From Verrucomicrobiota bacterium (GTDB lineage Bacteria; Verrucomicrobiota; Verrucomicrobiia; Chthoniobacterales; UBA10450): 64,000 bases of DNA. The notes under the pieces were generated by a model. It saw nothing but the letters and a program-made list of their open reading frames with translations. It was not told the DNA's origin and ran no database searches. The translations under genes and the position numbers were made by a program. Where the stretch lies: positions 1 to 64,000 of the forward strand of contig QHPD01000101.1 in NCBI GenBank assembly GCA_003218975.1. Reading direction: 5' to 3'. Shown in pieces: positions 52,238 through 60,998 of this stretch (positions are counted from its first letter, which is position 1; each line of letters opens with the position of its first letter).

Positions 52238-53077
52238 ATGATGGTGATGACCGCAAGGAGAGCATCAGCCAGGAAAGTGAAAGGCGGCCGCGAAGACTTT
52301 CATCGTAAGTCAATGGCTGCACTGCAGGATGCGAACGTTCCGTTTTTAATCGGTGGCGCATACGTCGTTGAGGTATATGCAGGCGTTTCGCGCCGATCGA
52401 AAGATTTCGATCTTTATGTTCGGCCACATCACGTAGAAGGGGCCATCGATGCGCTGGCCCGCGCCGGATACAAAACGGAAAAGACATTTCCGCATTGGCT
52501 CGCCAAAGCTGGGCGCGGCCGGGACTACATTGACCTAATTTTTCGCGCCGGCAACGGGCTTTGCGAAGTCGATGACTCTTGGTTCGAGCGCGCGCAGGAT
52601 GACGAATTGCTTGGCTTGCGGGTGAAACTCTGTGCGCCTGAGGAGATGATTTGGATGAAGGCGTACATCATGGAACGTGAACGGTTCGATGGCGCCGATA
52701 TTGTGCATATTCTTCAGAGCTGCGCAGATAAACTCGATTGGCAGTATCTGATTCATCGGTTTGGTCCAGACTGGCGCGTGCTACTGAGTCATCTAGTATT
52801 GTTCGGTTACATTTATCCGAGCGAGCGCGACAAAATCCCGACCGCCGTTATGGATGATCTGACTGGGCGGCTCCGGAAAGAAGCGTCAGCTGCTGGGCGT
52901 GACCGTGTTTGCCGCGGTACGCTGCTTTCGCGAAAGCAATACCTGCTGGACATTGAAGAGCGGGGGTTTCACGATGCGCGGCTCGACCAGCGTGTCCATA
53001 TGGATTCGGAGGACATCGCGCATTGGACGAGAGCGATCGCAAAAGAGGAGAAAGCGCGGCGAGCGGCGGCACCGTAG
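52238..53077 (+). CDS. Nucleotidyltransferase-family protein
   Basis: A 279-residue protein with a minimal nucleotidyltransferase core: VPFLIGGAYVVEVYAGVSRRSKDFDLYV, where the GG and the DFD are the substrate-binding and metal-binding positions, then DYIDLIFRAGNGL, with a third acidic residue in YIDLIF. Residues after about 120 are helical and unassigned. Proteins of this type transfer nucleotides or, in toxin-antitoxin pairs, modify tRNA or proteins; none of those roles can be assigned. Its gene is divergent from the metallophosphoesterase gene, an arrangement I recall seeing in other genomes. The start ATG at 52238 lies in a short run of possible starts. Confidence 0.8.
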   Translation: MMVMTARRASARKVKGGREDFHRKSMAALQDANVPFLIGGAYVVEVYAGVSRRSKDFDLYVRPHHVEGAIDALARAGYKTEKTFPHWLAKAGRGRDYIDLIFRAGNGLCEVDDSWFERAQDDELLGLRVKLCAPEEMIWMKAYIMERERFDGADIVHILQSCADKLDWQYLIHRFGPDWRVLLSHLVLFGYIYPSERDKIPTAVMDDLTGRLRKEASAAGRDRVCRGTLLSRKQYLLDIEERGFHDARLDQRVHMDSEDIAHWTRAIAKEEKARRAAAP

Positions 53078-53139
53078 CCGGCATCGTTGATGCCGGTCTG
53101 CGAAAGGTGCCCCCCGGCGGGGATCACCGATCCCGGCTA
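53074..53139. repeat. Composite palindrome with CCGGCATC-N3-GATGCCGG, second copy
   Basis: GTAGCCGG begins the unit (53074). CCGGCATC (53078-53085) and GATGCCGG (53089-53096) pair around GTT, and CCGGCTA closes the outer arm (53133-53139), pairing with TAGCCGG. The last bases provide the TAG stop of the TPR gene on the minus strand (53137-54996), and the first overlap the stop of the nucleotidyltransferase gene. The core recurs at 6676-6694. Confidence 0.75.
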
Positions 53140-54996
53140 TAACGACGGCGGAGTCGATGTTAATGCTGGCACAGGGCTCGGCTCGCCAGGCGATGGCGAA
53201 ACTGACGGCGACGGAGTTGCCAAAGCGGTGGCGAGCTTGTTTCTGGCTTCATCGAGCAGTTTTTTTTCTTCGCCGTAAATCCTCGCAGCATCAGCAGCTG
53301 CAATATAATCCTTCGCTGCGTCGATTTGATTCGCATCGAGCAGCAGCAGCGCCACATAAACAGCTGCGTGCGGATCGTGCAACTGGTCTGGTGGCAATCT
53401 TTGTATAATCGCCAGAGCTTCTGCGCTTCTGCCGAGGCGATAGAGCGAGAACGCGTAAGTTACGGCGCAATTGGGTTCGTCTGGCGCACGGTCGTAGGCC
53501 TCTTTGGCGAGCTGATGCGAGCGTTCAATATCTTGTTCGAGGTTGAGTCCGAGCCGGGCGAGATCGGCTGTGATCGGCGCCTCATTTGGAGAGCTTTCGT
53601 GCAACCGCTGCAGGATGCCATAGAGTTTTTCGAGATTATTATTTATTCGATAGAGTCGACGCAGCGCGTCTAGAGCCTCCCGGCGCATAGGAGGATTGTT
53701 TGCGACACGCAGCCACAATTGTTCGGATTCTGTCTCGAGATTCGATCTTGAAGCGAGACGCGCGAGGTTAAGCTCGCGCTCAGGCCGCTCCTCTGTCGTT
53801 TGTTCGGCCGAGAGCCAAAGCGTTCGAAATTCGTCTTCGCTGTTTTGTTCCGTTCGTCGCGTGGCAATCGCCTGATATGCCAGGCGCAGGTATTCAGCGT
53901 CATCCCAAGAGCCGCTGCGCGTCCAGCGTTTCAGATGCGACCAGTTCTTTACGTTCGCGTATGCGTCAGCGACGGCGACGGAAACGGGTGGCGAAGTAAG
54001 TTTTTGCGGCGGCAACTTATCGACCCATTTGGCGGCGTCCCCGGCCAGTCCGTTTTCGTTCATCCAGTTCATGAGCGAGGTGAGGTCGGTCGAATTGCGC
54101 GCCGCAAATGGCTTCACTCTTTCTAGGAGAGGGCGGAATTTTTTCTGATCGAGTTTTCGATAGAAGTTCAGACAGAGGAGATAATCGGCGAAAGTGACCT
54201 GCTGCGACATCTGCAGCTGTTGGGCGAAGTTATCTGCGGCAGCGAGGTCGTTACGTGCCACCGCGTCATTCAGCAACGCCCGCAGCGCGCCGGTTCGAAA
54301 GGGCGCGATCTTACTAAGCCGCTCAAGGGTTTCGCGCGCTTTTGCGCTTTTCCCCGCATCGGTGGAGTGAATTTGCAGTGCCGCGAGATTAAACCGGTAA
54401 AGGTCGTTGCCGGGCTCCTTGTTCACCGCGGCGGCGAACTGTTGCTCCTGCTCGACCAGATTTCCTTGCGCACGGGCCAGCCATCCCGCCACAACGTGAA
54501 AAGCGGCTCGGTCGCGATCCTTTGGGGAAACACGATCAAGCGCCTGTCGCGCGAGATCGATCTCCCCAAAACGCAGCGCCGCTGACGCGAGATTGAGTTG
54601 ACTATCCGGATCGTTTGGAAGCAGTCGCGCAATTTGTGCGCGCCACGATACGGTTTCCTCGAGGTTTTGCTTTTCGGTTGCTTCGGCCAGGACGTAATAC
54701 GCCGTCAGAGAATCTGGGCGCACCTTTACGGCTTCGCGCGCCATGTGCGCTGCTTCATGGAATTTTTGCTCCTGAAGCAGCGAACTTGCCCGATCCAGTA
54801 AACGCTTTTGGCGCCAGTCTCTGTACACTCTTGGCGCATAATTGCCCAAGACAAGGGCCAGCAAACCAGCCAGTAGGAAGGTGACAATTAAAAGGAGAAA
54901 ACGCCGGGGCTGGAGTCCTTTCCGGAAGATATACTCAAGACCGGAGAAGAATTCGCCGATTCGTCTGTGCCTAGCAGTATCGATCTTTTCCGCCAT
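53137..54996 (-). CDS. Membrane-anchored TPR protein
   Basis: A 619-residue protein with one N-terminal membrane helix (RRFLLLIVTFLLAGLLALVLG, about 32-52) and a long series of tetratricopeptide-like helix pairs facing the periplasm. Examples are the stretches around LLQEQKFHEAAHMAREAVKVRPDSLTAYY, QLNLASAALRFGEIDLARQAL and YAFSLYRLGRSAEALAIIQRLPPD. The C-terminus is a Pro/Ser-rich tail (PSPSVSPSPGEPSPVPALTSTPPS). Such proteins act as protein-binding scaffolds; the partner is unknown. It is the last gene of a unit with another TPR protein and an AI-2E-family permease. The stop is inside a palindrome. Confidence 0.85.
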   Translation of the reverse strand: MAEKIDTARHRRIGEFFSGLEYIFRKGLQPRRFLLLIVTFLLAGLLALVLGNYAPRVYRDWRQKRLLDRASSLLQEQKFHEAAHMAREAVKVRPDSLTAYYVLAEATEKQNLEETVSWRAQIARLLPNDPDSQLNLASAALRFGEIDLARQALDRVSPKDRDRAAFHVVAGWLARAQGNLVEQEQQFAAAVNKEPGNDLYRFNLAALQIHSTDAGKSAKARETLERLSKIAPFRTGALRALLNDAVARNDLAAADNFAQQLQMSQQVTFADYLLCLNFYRKLDQKKFRPLLERVKPFAARNSTDLTSLMNWMNENGLAGDAAKWVDKLPPQKLTSPPVSVAVADAYANVKNWSHLKRWTRSGSWDDAEYLRLAYQAIATRRTEQNSEDEFRTLWLSAEQTTEERPERELNLARLASRSNLETESEQLWLRVANNPPMRREALDALRRLYRINNNLEKLYGILQRLHESSPNEAPITADLARLGLNLEQDIERSHQLAKEAYDRAPDEPNCAVTYAFSLYRLGRSAEALAIIQRLPPDQLHDPHAAVYVALLLLDANQIDAAKDYIAAADAARIYGEEKKLLDEARNKLATALATPSPSVSPSPGEPSPVPALTSTPPSL

Positions 54997-55062
54997 TCTC
55001 CTGTTCTGTCCCCGTGCCTGATGAAAGTATGATTGCTCTCACTGTCTCCAGCCCACCCTGAT

Positions 55063-56460
55063 CTAAGAGCGCGTCGTTGCCTCAGATTCTTCGACGACAG
55101 GAACCTCCTCGATCGATTCCATGACCTCCTGCCGCAAGCGACGGCCCCAGACATAGCGTGTCAATAGGACCTTGATTGTTGCCGTCAACGGCACCGCCAG
55201 AAGCGGCCCGAGCACTCCGCCGATCAAAAGACCCCAAACAAAGATCGACACAATCACCGTCATCGGATGCAAGCCGACATAATTTCCCACGATGCGCGGG
55301 GCATAGAACATGCCTTCCAGATTCTGTATTATGATGAAGATGAGTGTTATACCGATTGGATGCAGCCAGTCGCCCCATTGAAACGCAGCGATCAGAACCG
55401 CCGGTACCCAGCAGATAATGATGCCAATGTACGGGACCATTGTGAGGACGACGACCATTGCTCCAATCAACGGCGCAAAATTAAGCCCGATAAGCGTCAA
55501 CGCAGTGCCAATGAGAATGCCGTCCACGAGACAAACCAGCAGTTGCCCTCGAAAGTAGGCAACAACGTAGGAATTGACCTGCGATAAAACTTCCGCCACT
55601 TCATCTTTAAGCGGCGACGCGCGCAGCGGCAGATAATCTTTCCATCTCTTTTCGATGCGCGGCTTTTCTTTCAAAAGAAAAAATAAATAGATCGGGACGA
55701 GGATCAGGCTGAGCAAAAACCCCGCGATTCCGAGAAAGCCGCCGATGCTCCTTTTTAAAATCTGCCAAAACTTTTCCGTGAGCGTCGGAAGCGCCTGCTC
55801 CAGTTTCGGCATTTGCTTCTCGACGTAAGCCTGAATGCGTTGGCGCTCGGCGCTGCTGAGCTTTTGTGGGTTCGGTGCGATAGTTTCAATCGCGGCCGAA
55901 GGCGTGCGGGGTGAACCGCTCAGCGAAGGCGCAACACCTTTTGGGACAGTCGGCGCTGGTTGTGCGGAAGGAGAAGGCGAGGGAGGGCCGACGAGCCAGT
56001 TTGTGAGACTCGTCGATGCAGACTTTCCGTGCGCCCCGCCAAATAACCCGAATGTTTGGTCGAAGCGATAGATTAGATCGACAATGCGATCGCGGGCTCG
56101 CTCTGTATAGGCGGGAACTTCCTTTGCAAAGCTCGCGCTTTGAACTGAAATCATCGGCACGATCCAGGCGAGCAACCCGCCCAGCGCGACGAACGCGATG
56201 GCAAAAAGAAGAGCGACCGCCTTTGTGCGACTGAGAGTTCCTCGAGACATTTTCGCCACAAGCGGATCGAGTAGGTAGGCGAGAATCATCGCGATGGCGA
56301 CCGGGATCAAAATTGGCTGAAGGAAACTGATGGCGCTGGCGCCGAGCCAGATCGCTGCGCCCAGGATCACGAAAAGGAAAACAACAAACAGAGCGCTCAA
56401 GGCTGCCCACATCGTTTTGCGCTGCCAGGGTGTTGGATATTCGGTCATGTGCGCATTCAT
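55063..56460 (-). CDS. AI-2E family transporter
   Basis: A 465-residue inner-membrane protein of the AI-2E/PerM family, whose members export autoinducer-2, Na+/H+ or other solutes. Eight membrane helices are expected; clear ones are ALSALFVVFLFVILGAAIWLG, VAIMLAYLLDPLVAK-like, LLVCLVDGILIGTALTLIGL, IIICWVPAVLIAAF and VIVSIFVWGLLIGGVLGPLLAVPL. A non-standard linker of about 60 residues, rich in Pro and Ser (PPSPSPSAQPAPTVP), is inserted after the third helix. The substrate is unknown. It lies 66 nt before the TPR protein and 29 nt after another TPR gene. Confidence 0.88.
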   Translation of the reverse strand: MNAHMTEYPTPWQRKTMWAALSALFVVFLFVILGAAIWLGASAISFLQPILIPVAIAMILAYLLDPLVAKMSRGTLSRTKAVALLFAIAFVALGGLLAWIVPMISVQSASFAKEVPAYTERARDRIVDLIYRFDQTFGLFGGAHGKSASTSLTNWLVGPPSPSPSAQPAPTVPKGVAPSLSGSPRTPSAAIETIAPNPQKLSSAERQRIQAYVEKQMPKLEQALPTLTEKFWQILKRSIGGFLGIAGFLLSLILVPIYLFFLLKEKPRIEKRWKDYLPLRASPLKDEVAEVLSQVNSYVVAYFRGQLLVCLVDGILIGTALTLIGLNFAPLIGAMVVVLTMVPYIGIIICWVPAVLIAAFQWGDWLHPIGITLIFIIIQNLEGMFYAPRIVGNYVGLHPMTVIVSIFVWGLLIGGVLGPLLAVPLTATIKVLLTRYVWGRRLRQEVMESIEEVPVVEESEATTRS

Positions 56461-56489
56461 GCGCCCGCGCTAATTTCGTAGGCTTGTTG

Positions 56490-58328
56490 TCACTGAGTCG
56501 GATTTGTTTTTGCTGGAGAACCTCTGCTGATAGTCGCCTTGGTGCTGTCGATCTTATTTGCGAGATCTTTATTTTGCGGATCGAGCGCCAGCGCTTTTTG
56601 CCACGACTCCACTGCCTGTGGCAACCGATCTAATTTCCAATACGCGTCGCCGATGTGTTCGAAGACAATTGGATCGTCGTGACCCATGTTTTTTGCGGCA
56701 CGCAGCAAATCCGCCAGCGCTTGATCGAATTTGCCTTTTCGAAACTCAACCCAACCGAGACTATCGAGGTAAGAACCGTTGTTTGGTTCCAGCTCGAGCG
56801 CGCGCTTAATCATTTCTTCGGCTTCATCCAAGTGCATGCTGTGGTCCGCCCACATGTAACCGAGATAATTGTAGGCTTCTGCCGCGGTGGCCGGATCGAG
56901 TGCGATGGATTTGCGAAGCAAGTCAGCCGCTTTGTCATACAAACCCGCCTGCTCGGCTGTTGCGCCGTAATTGAAGTAGAATTTTGCGTTTACGATTTCA
57001 TTGTCCTGATCGAGCTCTGCTTCGTGCAGTGCCTCCTCAAAAGTGGCGACCGCTTGCTGAGTCTGTCTTGCCTCGCGCTGGGCGAGCGCGAGATAATACA
57101 CGATTTCCGGCGCCCCGGGGAACCGGCGACGGGCTTCGGCGAGAAATTTCACCGCGCGTTCGGGATCTTTGAGCGGCCCAAGGAGCAGCTCCGCCAGACG
57201 CAAATAGATGCCGGCGTGGTCGGGGTTAATGAGCAGGCTTTGTTCGTAGTTTGCAGCCACCTTGGCAAACTTCGCTTTGGCTTCATCCAGCCGGTTTTCG
57301 CGCTGAAGCGACCGCGCTTCGTCGTCTAAAACCTGCGCCAGCAAATCATACGGTTGATATTTGTCCGGATGCTCTTTGATAATTTGCTCGAGCATCTCAA
57401 CCGCTTTGCCACGCTGGTTTGTCAGAATGAAACCGGTCGCCAGTTTCTCACGTGCGTTGGCGTCATCCGGCTGTAATTCGAGCACGCGCAAATAAAGTGG
57501 GATCGCTTCTTTTAGCTGTTGGGATGACGCGTAGTAATCCGCTACATCTTTGAGCACCGCGGGATCGTCGTTCGCGTGTTCGGCTGCCTTTTTGAAAATT
57601 TCGTTGACCCGTTTTAATTCGTCCGGTTTTAGTGGCGAATCGGGTTTGTAAAGGATGACTGCGTAAAGTTTCCCCAGCCGGATCCAGAAATTGGCGTCGT
57701 CGGTTCGGACTTTTGCGGCGCGATCCAAAACTTCGAGTGCTTTTTTCTCTTCGCCCACTGCCAGCTCGATCTCCACGAGATGGTGATAAGCATCTATATC
57801 TCGCGGATTCAGCGCGATGGCGCGATTGGCATAATCAATGGCCTGGTCCGTTTTCTTGAGATACTTCGCATAGATGAACGCCAGCTGCCGATAAGGCTCG
57901 GCGTTGTTCGGGTTCGCCTTGATGGAGTCCTTCAGAACATCAATCGCCTGAGGAAAATCCTCCTGCCGTATGAGCAAAGCCGCCACGCGCGAGGCGAGCT
58001 CCGATTGGCCAGGATCCACATTGAGCACTTGGCGATACGACTCCAGCGCTCGATCCATCTCGCCGTTCTCCTCAAGCGCCATGCCTTCCACAAAATGCGT
58101 CAATGCGCTGGCTCTGCGCTCGCCTTCTGGACGCAAAGCGAGATCCGCCGCTGGCTTGAAATTGAGGAAGTCATCCTGTCGATCGACTTTGATTGGGGCA
58201 GATGATGGTCTTGTCAGAGGCGACACTGTCCGCGGGGTTCGTGCCAGTCCCACGCTCGCCGCGACAAGAAAGCCGAGCGTCAAAAAACAGCACAATGGCC
58301 AACGCGCCCGCTTCCTCTGTAGCCTCAT
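56490..58328 (-). CDS. Secreted TPR-repeat protein
   Basis: A 612-residue protein with a signal peptide (MRLQRKRARWPLCCFLTLGFLVAASVGLA) followed by about ten tetratricopeptide repeats. Good examples are ALESYRQVLNVDPGQSELASRVAAL, AIDYANRAIALNPRDIDAYHHLVEIEL and AIPLYLRVLELQPDDANAREKLA. The last repeats (AVESWQKALALDPQNKDLANKI) end near the C-terminus. It is a scaffold or assembly factor in the periplasm or outer membrane; nothing in the sequence fixes its partner. ATG at 58328 was chosen because the signal peptide starts there. Confidence 0.85.
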   Translation of the reverse strand: MRLQRKRARWPLCCFLTLGFLVAASVGLARTPRTVSPLTRPSSAPIKVDRQDDFLNFKPAADLALRPEGERRASALTHFVEGMALEENGEMDRALESYRQVLNVDPGQSELASRVAALLIRQEDFPQAIDVLKDSIKANPNNAEPYRQLAFIYAKYLKKTDQAIDYANRAIALNPRDIDAYHHLVEIELAVGEEKKALEVLDRAAKVRTDDANFWIRLGKLYAVILYKPDSPLKPDELKRVNEIFKKAAEHANDDPAVLKDVADYYASSQQLKEAIPLYLRVLELQPDDANAREKLATGFILTNQRGKAVEMLEQIIKEHPDKYQPYDLLAQVLDDEARSLQRENRLDEAKAKFAKVAANYEQSLLINPDHAGIYLRLAELLLGPLKDPERAVKFLAEARRRFPGAPEIVYYLALAQREARQTQQAVATFEEALHEAELDQDNEIVNAKFYFNYGATAEQAGLYDKAADLLRKSIALDPATAAEAYNYLGYMWADHSMHLDEAEEMIKRALELEPNNGSYLDSLGWVEFRKGKFDQALADLLRAAKNMGHDDPIVFEHIGDAYWKLDRLPQAVESWQKALALDPQNKDLANKIDSTKATISRGSPAKTNPTQ

Positions 58329-58364
58329 ACTTTCAATTTTAGCTTTCAGCGGCGCCTTCAGCAA

Positions 58365-58587
58365 ACCAGCCTTCGTCCGGGCAGTCGCCGGACTACCGCT
58401 TGGCAGGCAAACCTAACCCTGTAGAAGCAGCCGTGTCGGCTGCGTACTCGGGGGAGCGCATGCGCCTCGCGTGCCGTTTGCCGCGCGTCCTCGCGGCAAA
58501 CCCTTCGTGTTTTCAACCCTCGAACCACTTGGATGTTCCGCGTTTGGCGTTGGATGTTTGACGTTTTCTGAAAGCCGCCGACCGCAG
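58365..58587. other. Gene-free spacer with hairpins
   Basis: This spacer contains GCAGCC-N5-GGCTGC (58427-58443), the double-hairpin repeat (58451-58501) and decayed words like GTTGGATGTTTGACG (about 58550) related to the purS repeat. No coding frame is convincing. It lies between the tiny ribosomal protein gene and the TPR gene. Confidence 0.6.
58451..58501. repeat. Double-hairpin repeat, second copy
   Basis: GGGGAGC is followed by GCATGCG-CCT-CGCGTGC (58458-58474, one G-T wobble) and GTTTGCCGCG-N6-CGCGGCAAAC (58476-58501, perfect). The first copy at 47551 has the same plan with different stem bases, so the pairing rather than the sequence is kept. Confidence 0.85.
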
Positions 58588-58692
58588 TTACACCTTGTAG
58601 CGTAGACGCTTCTTATGCCGATGCGCTTTCATGCGTTTGCGGCGCTTATGCTTGGCGATTTTTGCTTTGCGTCTTTTTTTAAGAGAGCCCAT
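58588..58692 (-). CDS. AURKAIP1/COX24-type small ribosomal protein (bS22-like)
   Basis: A 34-residue, very basic protein: MGSLKKRRKAKIAKHKRRKR then MKAHRHKKRLRYKV. It matches the bacterial AURKAIP1/COX24-domain proteins, which are very small ribosome-associated proteins related to bS22 and to a mitochondrial small-subunit protein. The match covers the full length, with stop TAA at 58588-58590. The gene is too short for most ORF filters. No Shine-Dalgarno sequence is clear. It lies on the same strand as the TPR/AI-2E unit and may lead that transcript. Confidence 0.85.
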   Translation of the reverse strand: MGSLKKRRKAKIAKHKRRKRMKAHRHKKRLRYKV

Positions 58693-58772
58693 TCAGCTTT
58701 TCAGATTCGCGAGTCCCGATTCAACCACCTGATCTACCACGTTGCAACTCAGTTCTTTCCTGTAGCCCTTGC

Positions 58773-59114
58773 TTAGTGCGCATGTGTGTCACGACGCGAC
58801 CTCTGTAACTTCCGGAATCTCGCGTCGTAAAATCTGTCAATGGGGAAGGTTACGAGGAAGGCAAGAGCGCTGACTTCGAGAAACCAAAGCAAGCTTGGTC
58901 GCTCGCGCCAACGATCGAGAAACGCAACAGCTCTGATGACAAGCGCGACTCCGTAGACAACCACTGTCTCGATCACGAGCACCGCGATGTACGCGAGCGT
59001 AGCTTTAAGTGCGGAACGCTTCCCGCAGTGAGGGCATGTGTGCCTCCCGAACGGAGAAGGCGCGTACCGTGACCAAGTGAGTGGGAAATCGCGATTGCAA
59101 TATGGACAAGTCAT
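58773..59114 (-). CDS. Zinc-ribbon membrane protein
   Basis: A 113-residue protein: an N-terminal zinc ribbon with CPYC (residues 3-6) and CPHC, then two membrane helices (LAYIAVLVIETVVVYGVALVIRAV and SLLWFLEVSALAFLVTFPI). The ATG at 59114 starts right at the ribbon. It lies 52 nt after the M28 peptidase gene. It resembles other small ribbon-plus-membrane proteins of unknown role. A second such gene lies at 62697. Confidence 0.7.
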   Translation of the reverse strand: MTCPYCNRDFPLTWSRYAPSPFGRHTCPHCGKRSALKATLAYIAVLVIETVVVYGVALVIRAVAFLDRWRERPSLLWFLEVSALAFLVTFPIDRFYDARFRKLQRSRRDTHAH

Positions 59115-59166
59115 CAACGTGGACGCGGTCTGACACGAATTAGATCTAAAATTTTGCCCAGGCCCA

Positions 59167-60846
59167 TCACTTCCTGAGCATTGCCTCATGTCTTACTCTA
59201 AACTCGCTTTTAGCTTTCCATTCCGGAAATTTGTCGCCGTTGGCGACTTGGTAGCCAACTTCGAAGAGAAGCTGAACATCCTGCACTGCGCCGGAGAGGT
59301 CCCACTTGGGATCAAGTTCGTCCGACACCTGGTGGTAATGTTTCGCGACAAACTCATCGCGCTTCTGTTTTCCGTACTCTGGCGGTTTGCCGATAATCTC
59401 GATACCGCGCGCAAGGTGCAATACGGGCACGCCGGCTTTAGCGAATTCGAAACTGTCGACCCGATAGAAGCCGCCTTTCTCCGGTTCGCTGTTTGCCTTC
59501 ATCACGCGCCCCTGTCGCGCCGCGGCCTGGCCTAACAAGTCGTCCAACGTTGAATTGCCATTGGTGAGATCTTCGAGGTCATGCGATTTGCCCCACGGAT
59601 TCACGCCGTCGATGTTGATGTCCGCAAGCGTCTTCTCTAGCGGATACAGCGAATGTTCCGCATAAAATTTCGCACCGAGCAATCCTGCTTCTTCGGCAGT
59701 CGTGGCGATAAACAAGACCGAGCGTTTCGGTGGCGGATTTAACTTTGTGAATGCGACTGCGAGTTGCATGAGAGATGCCACACCCGAGGCATTATCGATC
59801 GCGCCGTTAAAAATCTGATCCCCCTGTAATTCCGGATGACGCCCGAGATGGTCCCAGTGCGCGGTGTAAATGACATATTCGTCGTGCAATTTCGGATCGT
59901 TCCCTTCGAGTTTGCCGATGACATTGTGCGATTTGAACGAGCGGATCTGTTGTTTGATGTCGATCCTAGCTTTAGCATTTAATGCCACGGGCCGGAATCC
60001 TTTTGTTATCGCGGATTTCTTCAGCGCGTCAAAATCCTGCCCGCAATCAGCGAATAATTTTTTCGCAACATCAAACGTAACCCACGAACGCGCCGAAACC
60101 GCGTCCATGTTCTTATTCGGGTTATCGAGCTCGAAGTTTTCTTTACCCCAGCTCGATCTCACCACCTGCCAGGGATAAGCCGCCGGTTCGGTTTCGTGGA
60201 TGATAATCGCCGCGGCCGCGCCTTTTTGCGCTGCAATTTCGTACTTGTAAGTCCAGCGGCCGTAGTAGGTCATCGCTTTTCCTTTAAACATTTTTTCGTC
60301 GAGTTTTGACGGATCTTTCGGATCGGGCACTGGCGGATCGCCAATCAACATCAGCAAGGTTTTCCCGCGCACATCGACATCTTTGTAGTCGTCCCAGCCG
60401 TATTCGGGCGCGACGACGCCGTATCCGACAAAGATCACGTCTGACTTGTCGATCTTAATATCGGGTTGCAGATGCGCCGATGACGCGACGAAATCATCCG
60501 GGTATTTGAGATTGATCGTTTTGTCACCAATGCTGAACGACATTCGCGGTTCGCTTTTGATCCCGGCGAGAGGAACTTCCTGCGTGTATGTGCCATCGGG
60601 ATTTCCGGGCTTTAATCCGATCCTGTTGAACTGATCAGTGATGTATTTGACCGAAAGTTCTTCGCCTTTTGTTCCCGGCGCACGTCCTTCAAATTCATCC
60701 GATGCAAGGACCTTAATGTGCGCGAGCAAACCGTCCGGCGTGATCGCTTCCAGCGCCGGTTGCAAACGCAACGCTAATTCATCGGCGGCAAGGACGGAGG
60801 TTGCCGCAACAAGAATGATCGGGGCGACGAACCGCAGCGTTTTCAC
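59167..60846 (-). CDS. M28-family metallopeptidase with PA domain
   Basis: A 559-residue secreted aminopeptidase-like enzyme with a signal peptide (MKTLRFVAPIILVAATSVLA). The catalytic di-zinc site is visible: AHWDHLG (His and Asp region), FNGAIDNASGVASLMQLA (bridging Asp), TTAEEAGLLGA (two Glu), DINIDGVNPWG (Asp) and KHYHQVSDE (the last His). A PA domain interrupts the core between about 130 and 290. The start is GTG at 60846. It probably digests peptides in the periplasm, fitting with the other peptidases in the window. A zinc-ribbon membrane gene follows. Confidence 0.92.
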   Translation of the reverse strand: MKTLRFVAPIILVAATSVLAADELALRLQPALEAITPDGLLAHIKVLASDEFEGRAPGTKGEELSVKYITDQFNRIGLKPGNPDGTYTQEVPLAGIKSEPRMSFSIGDKTINLKYPDDFVASSAHLQPDIKIDKSDVIFVGYGVVAPEYGWDDYKDVDVRGKTLLMLIGDPPVPDPKDPSKLDEKMFKGKAMTYYGRWTYKYEIAAQKGAAAAIIIHETEPAAYPWQVVRSSWGKENFELDNPNKNMDAVSARSWVTFDVAKKLFADCGQDFDALKKSAITKGFRPVALNAKARIDIKQQIRSFKSHNVIGKLEGNDPKLHDEYVIYTAHWDHLGRHPELQGDQIFNGAIDNASGVASLMQLAVAFTKLNPPPKRSVLFIATTAEEAGLLGAKFYAEHSLYPLEKTLADINIDGVNPWGKSHDLEDLTNGNSTLDDLLGQAAARQGRVMKANSEPEKGGFYRVDSFEFAKAGVPVLHLARGIEIIGKPPEYGKQKRDEFVAKHYHQVSDELDPKWDLSGAVQDVQLLFEVGYQVANGDKFPEWKAKSEFRVRHEAMLRK

Positions 60847-60998
60847 TTTTCTTGAGGTGGATCGGCTTCGAAGATCATATCAGACAAATCGCGCGGAAGC
60901 GCGCATCGATTTGTTCACAATGCGTTGAGGACACCGCGTTGCACCTATCGACTTTGTTGCGATCGACCGGCGGGTAATTCGATCGGCAACGAGGATCC

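Noticed and set aside
58700..58772. Possible tRNA-like sequence near the tiny ribosomal gene
   Set aside because: No cloverleaf could be folded and no T-arm was found.
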